The notes under the pieces were generated by a model that ran no database searches, was not told where the DNA came from, and saw only the letters and a list, made by a program, of their open reading frames with translations. A program made the position numbers and the translations under genes. A stretch of 24,510 bases of DNA. It comes from Bacillota bacterium (lineage in GTDB: Bacteria > Bacillota > Bacilli > Paenibacillales > Paenibacillaceae). Shown here piece by piece: positions 15,686 to 22,788 of this stretch. Numbering within the stretch: position 1 is the first letter of the stretch; the number at the start of each line of letters is the position of its first letter. The stretch is taken from the NCBI GenBank assembly GCA_023433615.1, contig JAEZCJ010000073.1:1-24510 (forward strand). The letters are read 5' to 3'.

Positions 15686-15714
15686 AATATAGGCTCTCGT
15701 TGAGCCACAGTCTA
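15686..15714 (-). promoter_or_regulatory. Promoter with spacer dyad for the VOC-sigma-uvrA-like operon
   Basis: Minus strand: -35 TAGACT (15709-15714), 17-nt spacer, -10 TATATT (15686-15691). The spacer contains a perfect GGCTC-n5-GAGCC dyad (15692-15706), a likely repressor site. The promoter looks like sigma-A type; I see no ECF-type AAC -35 element. Confidence 0.6.
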
Positions 15715-15723
15715 TTTAACGAT

Positions 15724-15761
15724 CAATTTTCGATAAAGGATACGGCCTGCTGCGAAAATTG
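15724..15761 (-). repeat. Inverted repeat directly after the RDD gene
   Basis: Perfect 9-bp arms CAATTTTCG (15724-15732) and CGAAAATTG (15753-15761) with a 20-nt loop. It starts one base past the RDD stop codon. There is no clear U-tract after it, so it may be a weak terminator, an RNA-stability element or an operator upstream of the VOC-sigma promoter. Confidence 0.45.
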
Positions 15762-15762
15762 T

Positions 15763-16173
15763 TTAGAGCCGTTCGTACACGACTTCCGTCCCGGCTATGA
15801 AATCGTGCAGCGATCGTTTGTCTTCGCGCGCAGCAACCATTGTAGCGCTCACGATTGCCGCAATGCCAAGCGTAACGACGTAAATGATGCCTGTCACCGC
15901 GTTGCGCAGCAGCATCGTGCCGAGGCCCGGCCCCTGTCCGTCGCTGACTTTGACGATGCGGATCCCGCAGATTCGCTTGCCGATCGTGTAGCCGTTCCAG
16001 AACATCGGTGTCAAGAGCGTGTACAAGAACGATAAAATATCCGTAATATATTCGTCTTGTGAATCGCCTGGTATGATTAGCGAGATGATCGTGAGCGGTA
16101 TGGCAATAATAACCGCATCAAGAATCAAAGCGAGCAATCGAATCCAGAAGCCTGCAGGGTTATTCGTATTCAT
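15763..16173 (-). CDS. RDD-family membrane protein
   Basis: 136 residues with GFWIRLLALILDAVIIAIPL at the N-terminus, where RLLALILD is the conserved R...D...D-type first helix of RDD proteins. Two further hydrophobic segments lie at about 45-60 (SFLYTLLTPMFWNGYTIG) and 88-108 (LLRNAVTGIIYVVTLGIAAI). The conserved TIGKRICGIRIV and the late REDKRSLHDFIAGTEVV, which carry the family's GK and HD residues, are both visible. Start at 16173 has GGGGGGAGGG upstream. It lies about 100 nt downstream of the P-loop kinase gene and may be separately expressed. The family's function is mostly unknown (some members act as Na+/H+ antiporters). Confidence 0.9.
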   Translation of the reverse strand: MNTNNPAGFWIRLLALILDAVIIAIPLTIISLIIPGDSQDEYITDILSFLYTLLTPMFWNGYTIGKRICGIRIVKVSDGQGPGLGTMLLRNAVTGIIYVVTLGIAAIVSATMVAAREDKRSLHDFIAGTEVVYERL

Positions 16174-16273
16174 GATCTGACCCTCCCCCCTCTCTATAGT
16201 TGAACGAATTCGTATTGTTAGGGAAATATTACCACAGAAAGACCTCGTCTACTAAACAGATTCGTACTCTCTA

Positions 16274-16882
16274 CTATTCTCCTAATATCGCGCTCGCGTA
16301 AGCCTCCCAATCCGCATCATCCGTATTCATCTCGATAGTCGGGATCCGCGACTTCCTTGCGCATGCGCGCATTTTCTCTTGAGTGGCCAGGAAATTCTCG
16401 CATGCATCGGCTATTGAAGCGTGATCCTTCATCACATAAGACTTCCAAGCATCGCCGCGGCTCTCGATATACCTGGATTCCACGGCATCCGGCGACAAGG
16501 TTAATAGGACACAACGTGGATTCAACCTTAGCAGTCGTTCTTCCATTCGTTCAATCTCAGAATCATTCTCGAATGCTGCCCAATGAAATCGCTCAAGCAT
16601 GTAGAATATTCCGTTCGATCGCTTCGAGTTGCCCAGCGAATCAATCCAGTCGTATTGGTGTTCCAGATATTGCACATGGCCGTTCATGAGTTGAATGTGT
16701 TCGTCGCTACTCATGGATCTTAATTCGCCCCGATAGGAATGCAACACTTGCGAATAATGCTCGCTAATCGCGATCACCGTTCGCTCGGCGTCGTTTATTC
16801 GACTATGTATATTCCTGATTGCCGAGAATACAGACGACTTGCCTGCAGTGGACAGCCCTTCGATTATTACGCCGCGAATCAT
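16274..16882 (-). CDS. P-loop kinase-like AAA family ATPase
   Basis: 202 residues. A Walker A motif GLSTAGKSS sits at 9-17 right after the first strand (MIRGVIIEGL), as in thymidylate- and adenylate-kinase-like P-loop proteins. A later hydrophobic strand RCVLLTLSPDAVESRYIESR resembles the NMP-kinase segment before the lid (substrate type cannot be read). ERFHWAAF at about 96-103 could be a DR-like substrate motif. Its ATG overlaps the stop of the Nudix gene (ATGA), so the two are translationally coupled. No family name recognised with certainty; it may phosphorylate a nucleoside-like or other small substrate. Last gene of the LysR-kinase-Nudix-kinase unit. Confidence 0.8.
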   Translation of the reverse strand: MIRGVIIEGLSTAGKSSVFSAIRNIHSRINDAERTVIAISEHYSQVLHSYRGELRSMSSDEHIQLMNGHVQYLEHQYDWIDSLGNSKRSNGIFYMLERFHWAAFENDSEIERMEERLLRLNPRCVLLTLSPDAVESRYIESRGDAWKSYVMKDHASIADACENFLATQEKMRACARKSRIPTIEMNTDDADWEAYASAILGE

Positions 16883-17316
16883 AGAAGCTGCAATCCCTGA
16901 CGAATGATTTCCGCTTGTTTCACATGATCTCTAAGCCATATCGGTGAATTCGGGTCATCCATGATCTCTTCATAAGTCATCCAGAATACTCCATCGACCT
17001 CATCCGGGCTCTTGTTCCGTGCATTTCCGCTTGCATACTCGCAGAGGAAGACTACATCGACGACAGGAATGCCGTCATCCGTCGTAAAGGTCGTACTCCT
17101 GACATAATAGAGCCGCTCCTTCACGCGGATGCCTACCTCTTCGTCGATCTCACGAATCAACGTGCGCTCTAGGATAGCTTCGGCATGTCCCTCTTCCTCG
17201 ACCTTGCCTCCGACGAGCGACAAAGTGCCTGCAGCATGCGACTCCTCGCTGCTTCGCTTCACGATCAACCACCGATCCCCGCGAAATATGGCTCCTTCCA
17301 CGTTAACGATGAACAT
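16879..17316 (-). CDS. Nudix hydrolase
   Basis: 145 residues. Residues 5-20 form the typical first strand (NVEGAIFRGDRWLIVKRS). The Nudix box begins GGKVEEEGHA at 36 and ends REIDEEVGI at 55-63. The catalytic REUxEExGU part is intact, but 17 residues, not the usual 13, lie between the glycine and the arginine, so the first half of the box is longer than the textbook motif; some ADP-ribose/NDP-X type members have this form. Such enzymes cleave nucleoside diphosphates linked to another moiety. The AAGGAGGAA site before 17316 is strong. It starts 13 nt after the stop of the APH-like kinase and overlaps the P-loop kinase gene by 4 nt. Confidence 0.9.
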   Translation of the reverse strand: MFIVNVEGAIFRGDRWLIVKRSSEESHAAGTLSLVGGKVEEEGHAEAILERTLIREIDEEVGIRVKERLYYVRSTTFTTDDGIPVVDVVFLCEYASGNARNKSPDEVDGVFWMTYEEIMDDPNSPIWLRDHVKQAEIIRQGLQLL

Positions 17317-17329
17317 CCAACTTCCTCCT

Positions 17330-18205
17330 TCACGTAGTCGAATTCAACAGCAGCGCTTCATCCAGATAGCTGCTGTCGCGAATGAATGCATTGATTCTGG
17401 CGATCATGTCCCCTGTAGGCGCCAAGCCTGCCACCCGATCCAACAGCAGCCAGCGCAGGCAAGCGATACTCTCGAACAAGGACCAGGACTTTTCAGCCTG
17501 CACGATTTTTGCCGCTTCGCTTGCCAGATAAGCCTCCTTGAACCGTTCACCGAGCTCATCCCCGTTATAGATGCGCAGCAGATAACTTGCCCATGCCGCG
17601 TCATAGCGAGCATCGCCCAATTGCGCATTCGTCCAATCGATCAGCGCATACCCTTCGGCATTCGCCAGAACGTTGCCCATATTGTAATCCCCGTGGATCA
17701 GGCAATCTTGCCTCATCGCCGCTAAGTCCGTAAGCCGCTGCACGGCCTCATGCAGGTCTGCATGCTCTTCGATATTCGGAAAAAAATAGGCGATACAACC
17801 ATACTGCGGCAACTGCACGCCCAGCGACTCATGCGCCATACAGTGGACATCGCTAAGCAACGCGGCCAGTTCAGACACTACCGGCGATGTAACGTCGTGT
17901 ATCCGTTGTCCTTCATAGCTTGCAGCAAGCACCGGATGACCTTCACGCGTGGTGCCCCAGCCTAGCGGGACCGGTACTCGTATTCCATTGTTGCGCATTA
18001 CGGCATGCAGCCTGTACTGGAAGGCGACATCCGGTCGCGAATCTTTACTCCATACTTTCAGGACAACCTTGTCCGAGTCGCTTATGACAACCATCGTCTC
18101 CGCTTCATAACCGCCTGTCAGCGGCTCTGAGGCTGCATCCTGCTGCAAGATGCTTCGCAGTCGTTCCGTCAGCTCCACCCAGTCTACCTCAGCGATCCTC
18201 TTCAT
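17330..18205 (-). CDS. APH-family phosphotransferase
   Basis: 291 residues from the ATG at 18205, chosen because GGAGGGGAGG precedes it and because it overlaps the LysR stop as ATGA. ATP-binding lysine VVLKVWSK at about 47-54. The catalytic loop is HGDYNMGNVL at 171-180 (Asp173, Asn178), followed by ALIDWTNAQLGDARYD with metal-binding Asp190. The active-site set is complete. It differs clearly from the other two APH-like kinases in the window. The context, directly behind a LysR regulator and in front of Nudix and P-loop kinase genes, suggests a regulated small-molecule modification unit. Substrate unknown. Confidence 0.9.
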   Translation of the reverse strand: MKRIAEVDWVELTERLRSILQQDAASEPLTGGYEAETMVVISDSDKVVLKVWSKDSRPDVAFQYRLHAVMRNNGIRVPVPLGWGTTREGHPVLAASYEGQRIHDVTSPVVSELAALLSDVHCMAHESLGVQLPQYGCIAYFFPNIEEHADLHEAVQRLTDLAAMRQDCLIHGDYNMGNVLANAEGYALIDWTNAQLGDARYDAAWASYLLRIYNGDELGERFKEAYLASEAAKIVQAEKSWSLFESIACLRWLLLDRVAGLAPTGDMIARINAFIRDSSYLDEALLLNSTT

Positions 18206-19104
18206 CTTGTACCTCCCCTCCATGATGCGCCTGCAGTTGCCCTGACCTTCCGGATCAGATCTTCGAGCGGCTTCGAGAGCCACTTCTTGGGATGGATGAT
18301 CATTTGCAGGTACAGCTTAAGCCCGGGATGCTCAAAAGGGAGCACGACGATCTCGCCTCGAGCAGCCTCTTCCATCACGACGATCTCCGGAAGGAGCGCG
18401 ATGCCTAAGCCATTCCTGACGGATCGTTTAACCGCTTCCGGATTGCCGAGTTCATAACCGATTCGGTATGGGATTCCGTTCGTGCGGAGCACATGCTCCA
18501 TCATCATCCGATAATTGCAGCTCTCCTCCGGCATAATCCACTCCGTGTCCTGCAGTAGGTCCAGCGTAACGAGACTGAAGCCGCTCAGCGGATGATCCCT
18601 GCCCGCAATCAGCAGCAGCTTCTCCTCACGAATCGTCTCGCAGACCAACGAATGATCGGGACGTTTATCATCCAGCAGCAGCGCAAGGTCCAGCTGTCCG
18701 TCGCGTACGCGTTCCAGCAGGGCCGGCTCGTTGCCGGGATGCAGATGAACCGTCAGCCCGGGATAATGCTGCCGCATGTCGTGCAGCAAAGCCGGCAAGT
18801 AATAAGAGGCCAGCGAATCGATCGAGCCGATCGCTATCCTGCCCTTGGTCTGGCTCGCTGCGGCCTCCTTCGATTCCTCATAAATCTCAAGCATCCGGTT
18901 TGCGTGCTTAAGCAGCTCCTCCCCGGGAGAGGTCAGCCGCAGCTTCCTCCCGTAACGTTCGATGAGCTGTACGCCGTAAGCCCGCTCAAGCTTCTGAATC
19001 TGAGCCGTCACGCTGGACTGCGCGTATCCGAGCTCCTCTGCCGCACGCGTGAAGCTCTGCCGCAGCGCAACCTCGCGGAAGGTTGCGTAATAAGTCAAGT
19101 CCAT
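18202..19104 (-). CDS. LysR-family transcriptional regulator
   Basis: 300 residues, standard LTTR length. HTH in the first 60 residues: MDLTYYATFREVALRQSFTR, AAEELGYAQSSVTAQIQKLE and RYGRKLRLTSPGE. A linker helix follows, then the effector-binding domain from KGRIAIGSIDSLASYYLPAL to the end, with conserved GLGIALLPEIVV near 253-264. Start at 19104 has GGGGGAG. It diverges from the DapA-family gene (137 nt between starts), so it probably controls both directions. Its stop overlaps the kinase start by 4 nt, an unusual arrangement that links regulator and kinase translation. Ligand unknown. Confidence 0.95.
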   Translation of the reverse strand: MDLTYYATFREVALRQSFTRAAEELGYAQSSVTAQIQKLERAYGVQLIERYGRKLRLTSPGEELLKHANRMLEIYEESKEAAASQTKGRIAIGSIDSLASYYLPALLHDMRQHYPGLTVHLHPGNEPALLERVRDGQLDLALLLDDKRPDHSLVCETIREEKLLLIAGRDHPLSGFSLVTLDLLQDTEWIMPEESCNYRMMMEHVLRTNGIPYRIGYELGNPEAVKRSVRNGLGIALLPEIVVMEEAARGEIVVLPFEHPGLKLYLQMIIHPKKWLSKPLEDLIRKVRATAGASWRGGTR

Positions 19105-19163
19105 CCCTGCATCTCCCCCTACCGGATGTTATTGATCGCTATTTCCGATGTTAGTCATCGATT

Positions 19164-19189
19164 ATTATAGATAACTCCGATCGTAAGTT
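19164..19189 (-). promoter_or_regulatory. LysR promoter -10 and intergenic dyad
   Basis: Minus strand perfect TATAAT at 19164-19169. Just upstream, 19173-19189 is an AACT-n9-AGTT dyad with CGATCG nearby. No good -35 exists at 16-18 nt. This fits a LysR-type autoregulated promoter shared with the divergent gene, whose start codon follows a GAGGAGGT site at 19242. The operator is a weak match and not a clear T-N11-A box. Confidence 0.45.
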
Positions 19190-19241
19190 CCATGCTAAAG
19201 TTACTTTATCGCAACAATTATTCCTTGAGGAGGTCATTACG

Positions 19242-20126
19242 ATGCTGCAAGAGCGCGATCTGCACGGCGTGTTCATCCCGCTCGTGACGCCATTCCAAGC
19301 AGACGGATCATTGGATCTGCAGGCTTATCGCCGCTACGTTGGAACAATCGCTCAGACTAGCCTGAGCGGAATCGTCATTAACGGCACGACAGGCGAATCG
19401 CCTACGGTATCTAGGGAGGAAGTACGCCTACTGACGGAGGCGGCTCGCGAGGCGGCGCGAACGCGGAAGCTGAAGCTGCCGATCATTCTAGGCACGGGGA
19501 CGAATGATACCGTCTCTACCGTCAAGCGAACGGAGGAAGCTGCAGTCCGTCTAGGTGCAGATGCAGCGCTTGTCGTGGTGCCTTATTACAGCAGGCCTTC
19601 CCAGCAGGGGATCATCGAGCATTACCGACAAGCGGCCTCGACTGGCGTTCCGATTATCGCTTACGTGATCCCATCCCGAACGGGAATCGATCTTGAATTG
19701 AATACGGTGCGCGCCATTCTGGAGATTGATGGCGTAATCGGCTTGAAGGACAGCACCGAGGACCTTCGCCTCGTGAGCGTTATGACGAGATTGCAGCATA
19801 AGCCGATTCTATGCGGTGCGGAAGAGAATTGGCTTGCTTCCTTATGTATGGGAGCGAGCGGCGGCATTCTGGCAGCGGCCAATGTCAGAACGGACGAATT
19901 CGTCTTGGTTCAGCAGCTGGTCGAGGCCGGTAGACTACCTGAGGCACGAGACGCATTCGAAGGACTAGCGCCGCTCATTCGCCTCTTATTCCAGGAATCG
20001 AACCCCTCGCCGCTGAAGTGGCTCCTTGCCCATCAAGGCGTCATCGGTTCAGACACGGTACGGATGCCGCTCACCGGCGCCACGGAGGAGCTGCGCAATC
20101 TGCTCCAAGCTGAAGCCGCACGATAA
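19242..20126 (+). CDS. DapA-family synthase/aldolase
   Basis: 294 residues, a class I (Schiff-base) TIM-barrel lyase of the dihydrodipicolinate synthase/N-acetylneuraminate lyase family. Visible: GVFIPLVTPF at 9-18, GTTGES at 48-53 (the Thr-Thr motif), VPYYSRP at 113-119, YVIPSRTG at 141-148 with the active-site Tyr141 and Arg146, and the Schiff-base Lys169 in GLKDST. The PSRTG and Thr-Thr residues favour 4-hydroxy-tetrahydrodipicolinate synthase chemistry, but NVPSRTG is usual and here IPSRTG is seen. An isolated location next to a LysR gene suggests a paralogue that may use another 2-oxo acid. Ribosome site GAGGAGGTC before 19242. A GC-rich hairpin follows the stop. Confidence 0.9.
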   Translation: MLQERDLHGVFIPLVTPFQADGSLDLQAYRRYVGTIAQTSLSGIVINGTTGESPTVSREEVRLLTEAAREAARTRKLKLPIILGTGTNDTVSTVKRTEEAAVRLGADAALVVVPYYSRPSQQGIIEHYRQAASTGVPIIAYVIPSRTGIDLELNTVRAILEIDGVIGLKDSTEDLRLVSVMTRLQHKPILCGAEENWLASLCMGASGGILAAANVRTDEFVLVQQLVEAGRLPEARDAFEGLAPLIRLLFQESNPSPLKWLLAHQGVIGSDTVRMPLTGATEELRNLLQAEAAR

Positions 20127-20134
20127 TGGACAGT

Positions 20135-20171
20135 CTGCCCCGCGATTCATAGTGAATGATTCGCGGGGCAG
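20135..20171. terminator. GC-rich hairpin between convergent genes
   Basis: An 11-bp perfect stem CTGCCCCGCGA / TCGCGGGGCAG with a TTCA/TGAA inner pairing. It lies 8 nt past the dapA-type stop and 19 nt before the end of the small minus-strand gene. There is no U-tract on either strand, so termination (possibly bidirectional) is an inference. Confidence 0.55.
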
Positions 20172-20189
20172 TCCGTGGCGATGCGCATG

Positions 20190-20345
20190 CTATGCAATTC
20201 GATCCTTCAACTGGTCGACCGTCATCTCGGCCAGACTTGCAGCCAAGATCGTGTAATTGCGATCGGGATGGACATAGGCGTCGCCCTCCAGGCTCCAGCC
20301 TTTATCCAGCAGCAGCGCACGCTTCAATTCGAATTCTGCACTCAT
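20190..20345 (-). CDS. Uncharacterised 51-residue protein
   Basis: Not a recognised family. From the ATG at 20345 the 51 residues include LKRALLLDKGWSLEGDAYVH and, near the end, MTVDQLKDRI. The composition is normal for a small soluble protein, with no signal peptide, membrane segment or cysteines. The start is chosen because a promoter (-10 at 20392-20397) lies just upstream, so a longer open frame beginning at 20426 would start before the transcript. A run of seven G sits about 8 nt before this ATG and can act as a binding site. An AAGGAG also lies upstream next to a possible ATG at 20363 (MGGVSTM...). It is bounded by hairpins on both sides. Confidence 0.6.
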   Translation of the reverse strand: MSAEFELKRALLLDKGWSLEGDAYVHPDRNYTILAASLAEMTVDQLKDRIA

Positions 20346-20391
20346 CGTACTAACCCCCCCCATATCTCCTTGCAGGAAAAAAGATTTCTCT

Positions 20392-20421
20392 ACTATATCG
20401 CACCACCCGCACTCCTGTAAA
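20392..20421 (-). promoter_or_regulatory. Promoter of the 51-residue protein gene
   Basis: Minus strand: -35 TTTACA (20416-20421), 18-nt spacer, -10 TATAGT (20392-20397), 47 nt before the start codon. The two hexamers and spacing are the same as in the padR promoter. Confidence 0.6.
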
Positions 20422-20495
20422 TACACAATTTATACAATTCCTACCGATTCATGCTGTTCGCAGCAGATGCGGAACAGGAAGGCACCCTTCTAGCA

Positions 20496-20532
20496 GAAAG
20501 AGCGAGCCGGCATGGTGGCTGCCGGCCCGCTC
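20496..20532 (-). terminator. Terminator after the chemotaxis receptor gene
   Basis: Minus-strand stem GAGCGGGCCGGC with GCCGGCTCGCTC (20521-20532 with 20500-20511; one G-U pair), 9-nt loop, then a short U-rich stretch (UUUCU). It starts 8 nt past the receptor stop. Two smaller hairpins follow at 20478-20490 and 20454-20477. Confidence 0.7.
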
Positions 20533-20539
20533 CTCTAGC

Positions 20540-22642
20540 TTAATAACGGAATTTATTCAGTGCCTCTTCAACCGAATCGGACAGGCCTCTCAAAGTCTCG
20601 GACAGCTCGAGCAGCGCTGCGTTTCCTTGCATTTGCTGGGCCGTCAGCGAGGCAACCTCTTGCGTCGTCGCCGATGCTTGCTCCGCTACCGCGCTGACCC
20701 CGGTAATCGACTCCGTGATCTTCTGCTGCGAAGCGCTTAACTGCTCGATGGAAGTTGTCGCTTCTTCCAACTGATCGATGAATCGCCGCATCTCCGTCTG
20801 CACTTCCTTGAATATGCCGTCCGTCTGTACGACGGACCGGAGCTGCTGCTCATAGAGCGGCTTCACATCCTCGATCACTTGAATCGTCTCGTTCGCCTCT
20901 TGTTCGATCTTCTCGGCAATGTCGCCGACAATGGCAATGGATTCCCTCGACCGATCCGCGAGCGTCCGAATCTCATTCGCGACGACCATGAAGCCTTTAC
21001 CTGCTTCTCCTGCTCTGGCAGCTTCGATCGAAGCGTTGAGCGACAAGATATTGGTCTGCTTCGTAATATTGTCCATGAGATCGAGAATTCCGCGAATGGA
21101 GCCGATACTGTCGCGCAGCGTGTCCATCTTATCGAACATGACTTGCGATTTATTCTCCGATTCCTGCGTCACGCCCACAAGCTCGCCCATGTAGGCTACG
21201 CCCTTCGTGCTGATCTCGACAACTTGGTCAGCCGTTCTGCCCATTCTGCGATTCGCATCCATCGCATTCTCCATCTCGACCTTGATGACGCCGGCGCTCT
21301 CGTATCCGTCATCGGCTTGTCCGGCCAATTCGCTGGAGCCTCTTGCGATCTCCTCCATCGAGCTGGCTACTTCCTTCGCAATGGCGGCATTCTCTTGCGA
21401 CAGATTATTGACGTTCGCTGCGCTCGCCTTCACTTGTTGAACGGAACTCTGTACTTGTTGGACGAGATTCGTAATCTGCTCCATCATGTTATTGAAGCTC
21501 GTTCCCAGCTGTCCCATCTCATCCTTCCGCTTCATCTTTGAACGAACGGACAGATCGCCTTCCTCGCCTTTTGCCATTAATGCCCGTATCTTCTTAAGCG
21601 GTCTGCCGATCGAATACATCATATAGATCCCGATGAGCAATGCAACGACCGTTGCTACGATAAGTGCGATGATGAGCACGCGCAATATGACATTCGCATT
21701 GGCGGTTAATTGCTTAACCGGAACTGCTGTCACGACGACCCAATCATTCGCTTCATAGGAACGCGCATAGGAGACAAGAAGATCCTCGTTCCCTTCTACA
21801 GCTTCGCGCGAGCCGTTCTGCGTTCCCTCGACCACGGGATATTCGAGCGGAGACGCCTGGCTCACCTGTTCGATGTCGGCCGAATAGATGACGCGATTCT
21901 CGCCGTTGACGACATATGTGATCGTACCTTCGTTATTGATGAGCGTATTGAGTTGATCCTTGATGGCATTGTAATTGACTTCGAGGAGCAGAACGTACTG
22001 CGGTTCGCCCGTAACGGTATCCTTCACCACTCGAGCCAGTCCGAACGTAGGCACATCCGCGCCGTCGTCGATCATCCCCTTCAGTTCGGTCGGAATCCAG
22101 TGCACGTCGCCATTCTTCGCAATCGCATTGTTGAACCATTCGATCTCCGTATAGTCGACGTTATGATCTCTGGGCCGATTCTTTTCGCCCCCTACAAGTT
22201 CTGTCGAATCCATAAGCAAGGAACCGATCGAGGTGAGCATAACACCATCAGGTTTAATCACTTTGACCGACTTGATATACTTGTCCGTATTCGACGCTAC
22301 CTGCAGCAGCTTTTTGAAATCTTGCAGCAGTGTCTCTTTCTCGATCGGGTCTTCTTCCTCCATATAGGCCTTGTACCCGTCCTTGAACTGCTGCTCCACC
22401 ACAAGTCTGAGCAAGAATTTCTCGTAACTCTGATACACATTCCGAAGTTTGTCAGCGGTTTCAATTGTAGCGATCGTCGAGAATGCGCCGACCTCTTCCT
22501 TAATAAGCTTCTTACTGGCATCGTACGCGAATATCCCGACGGCCGACACGAACGCCACGATGCTCCCTAGGAAGATTAAGAACAATTTAACGCCAACAGA
22601 TCTGATGAGAATAAGCTGTTTGATCGAGGCTAACACTTTCAT
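20540..22642 (-). CDS. Methyl-accepting chemotaxis protein (dCache type)
   Basis: 700 residues. TM1 is about 18-40 (VKLFLIFLGSIVAFVSAVGI); an extracellular sensor of about 270 residues (45-312) with PAS/Cache features, e.g. VKVIKPDGVMLTSIG, IEWFNNAIAKNGDVHW and the second lobe NEGTITYVVNGENRVIYSAD; TM2 about 318-344; HAMP 345-398 (GRPLKKIRALMAKGEEGDLS). The signalling domain has the hairpin tip NILSLNASIEAARAGEAGKG at 531-550, then FMVVANEIRTLADRS (EVRKLAE in most MCPs). The C-terminus is RY, without a CheR/CheB docking pentapeptide. Start at 22642 has GGGGGA 12 nt upstream. It is monocistronic by its own promoter and terminator. Membrane receptor coupling to CheA/CheW; ligand unknown, probably a small organic compound. 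Confidence 0.96.
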   Translation of the reverse strand: MKVLASIKQLILIRSVGVKLFLIFLGSIVAFVSAVGIFAYDASKKLIKEEVGAFSTIATIETADKLRNVYQSYEKFLLRLVVEQQFKDGYKAYMEEEDPIEKETLLQDFKKLLQVASNTDKYIKSVKVIKPDGVMLTSIGSLLMDSTELVGGEKNRPRDHNVDYTEIEWFNNAIAKNGDVHWIPTELKGMIDDGADVPTFGLARVVKDTVTGEPQYVLLLEVNYNAIKDQLNTLINNEGTITYVVNGENRVIYSADIEQVSQASPLEYPVVEGTQNGSREAVEGNEDLLVSYARSYEANDWVVVTAVPVKQLTANANVILRVLIIALIVATVVALLIGIYMMYSIGRPLKKIRALMAKGEEGDLSVRSKMKRKDEMGQLGTSFNNMMEQITNLVQQVQSSVQQVKASAANVNNLSQENAAIAKEVASSMEEIARGSSELAGQADDGYESAGVIKVEMENAMDANRRMGRTADQVVEISTKGVAYMGELVGVTQESENKSQVMFDKMDTLRDSIGSIRGILDLMDNITKQTNILSLNASIEAARAGEAGKGFMVVANEIRTLADRSRESIAIVGDIAEKIEQEANETIQVIEDVKPLYEQQLRSVVQTDGIFKEVQTEMRRFIDQLEEATTSIEQLSASQQKITESITGVSAVAEQASATTQEVASLTAQQMQGNAALLELSETLRGLSDSVEEALNKFRY

Positions 22643-22723
22643 AACAAGTTCATCCCCCTATCTGTGCTGTGTAGCATATTTATTCGTCATGAAATGTTCG
22701 ATTCCTGTCTAATACCAAAAAAA

Positions 22724-22753
22724 ATTGTAGAAATTTGTAGCAAATGTTGCTAA
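22724..22753 (-). promoter_or_regulatory. Chemoreceptor promoter with dyad at the -35
   Basis: Minus strand -35 TTAGCA (22748-22753), 18-nt spacer, -10 TACAAT (22724-22729). A perfect TAGCAA-ATG-TTGCTA dyad (22738-22752) covers the -35. The 5' leader is about 75 nt and AT-rich. A sigma-D-like match was examined and rejected. Confidence 0.45.
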
Positions 22754-22788
22754 CATCACCTAACAAAAACCAAAAAACTTATTTACGC

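Noticed and set aside
16174..16273. Possible CTAACA/TATAGA promoter before the RDD gene
   Set aside because: The -10 would abut the ribosome site, leaving almost no leader; hexamers are weak.
20346..20426. Upstream extension of the small gene to 20426
   Set aside because: The -10 element at 20392-20397 would lie inside the gene; transcription starts after it.
22643..22690. Possible sigma-D promoter (TAAA...GATA) for the chemoreceptor gene
   Set aside because: The spacing is 13 nt, the -10 match is poor and the start of transcription would fall on the ribosome binding site.
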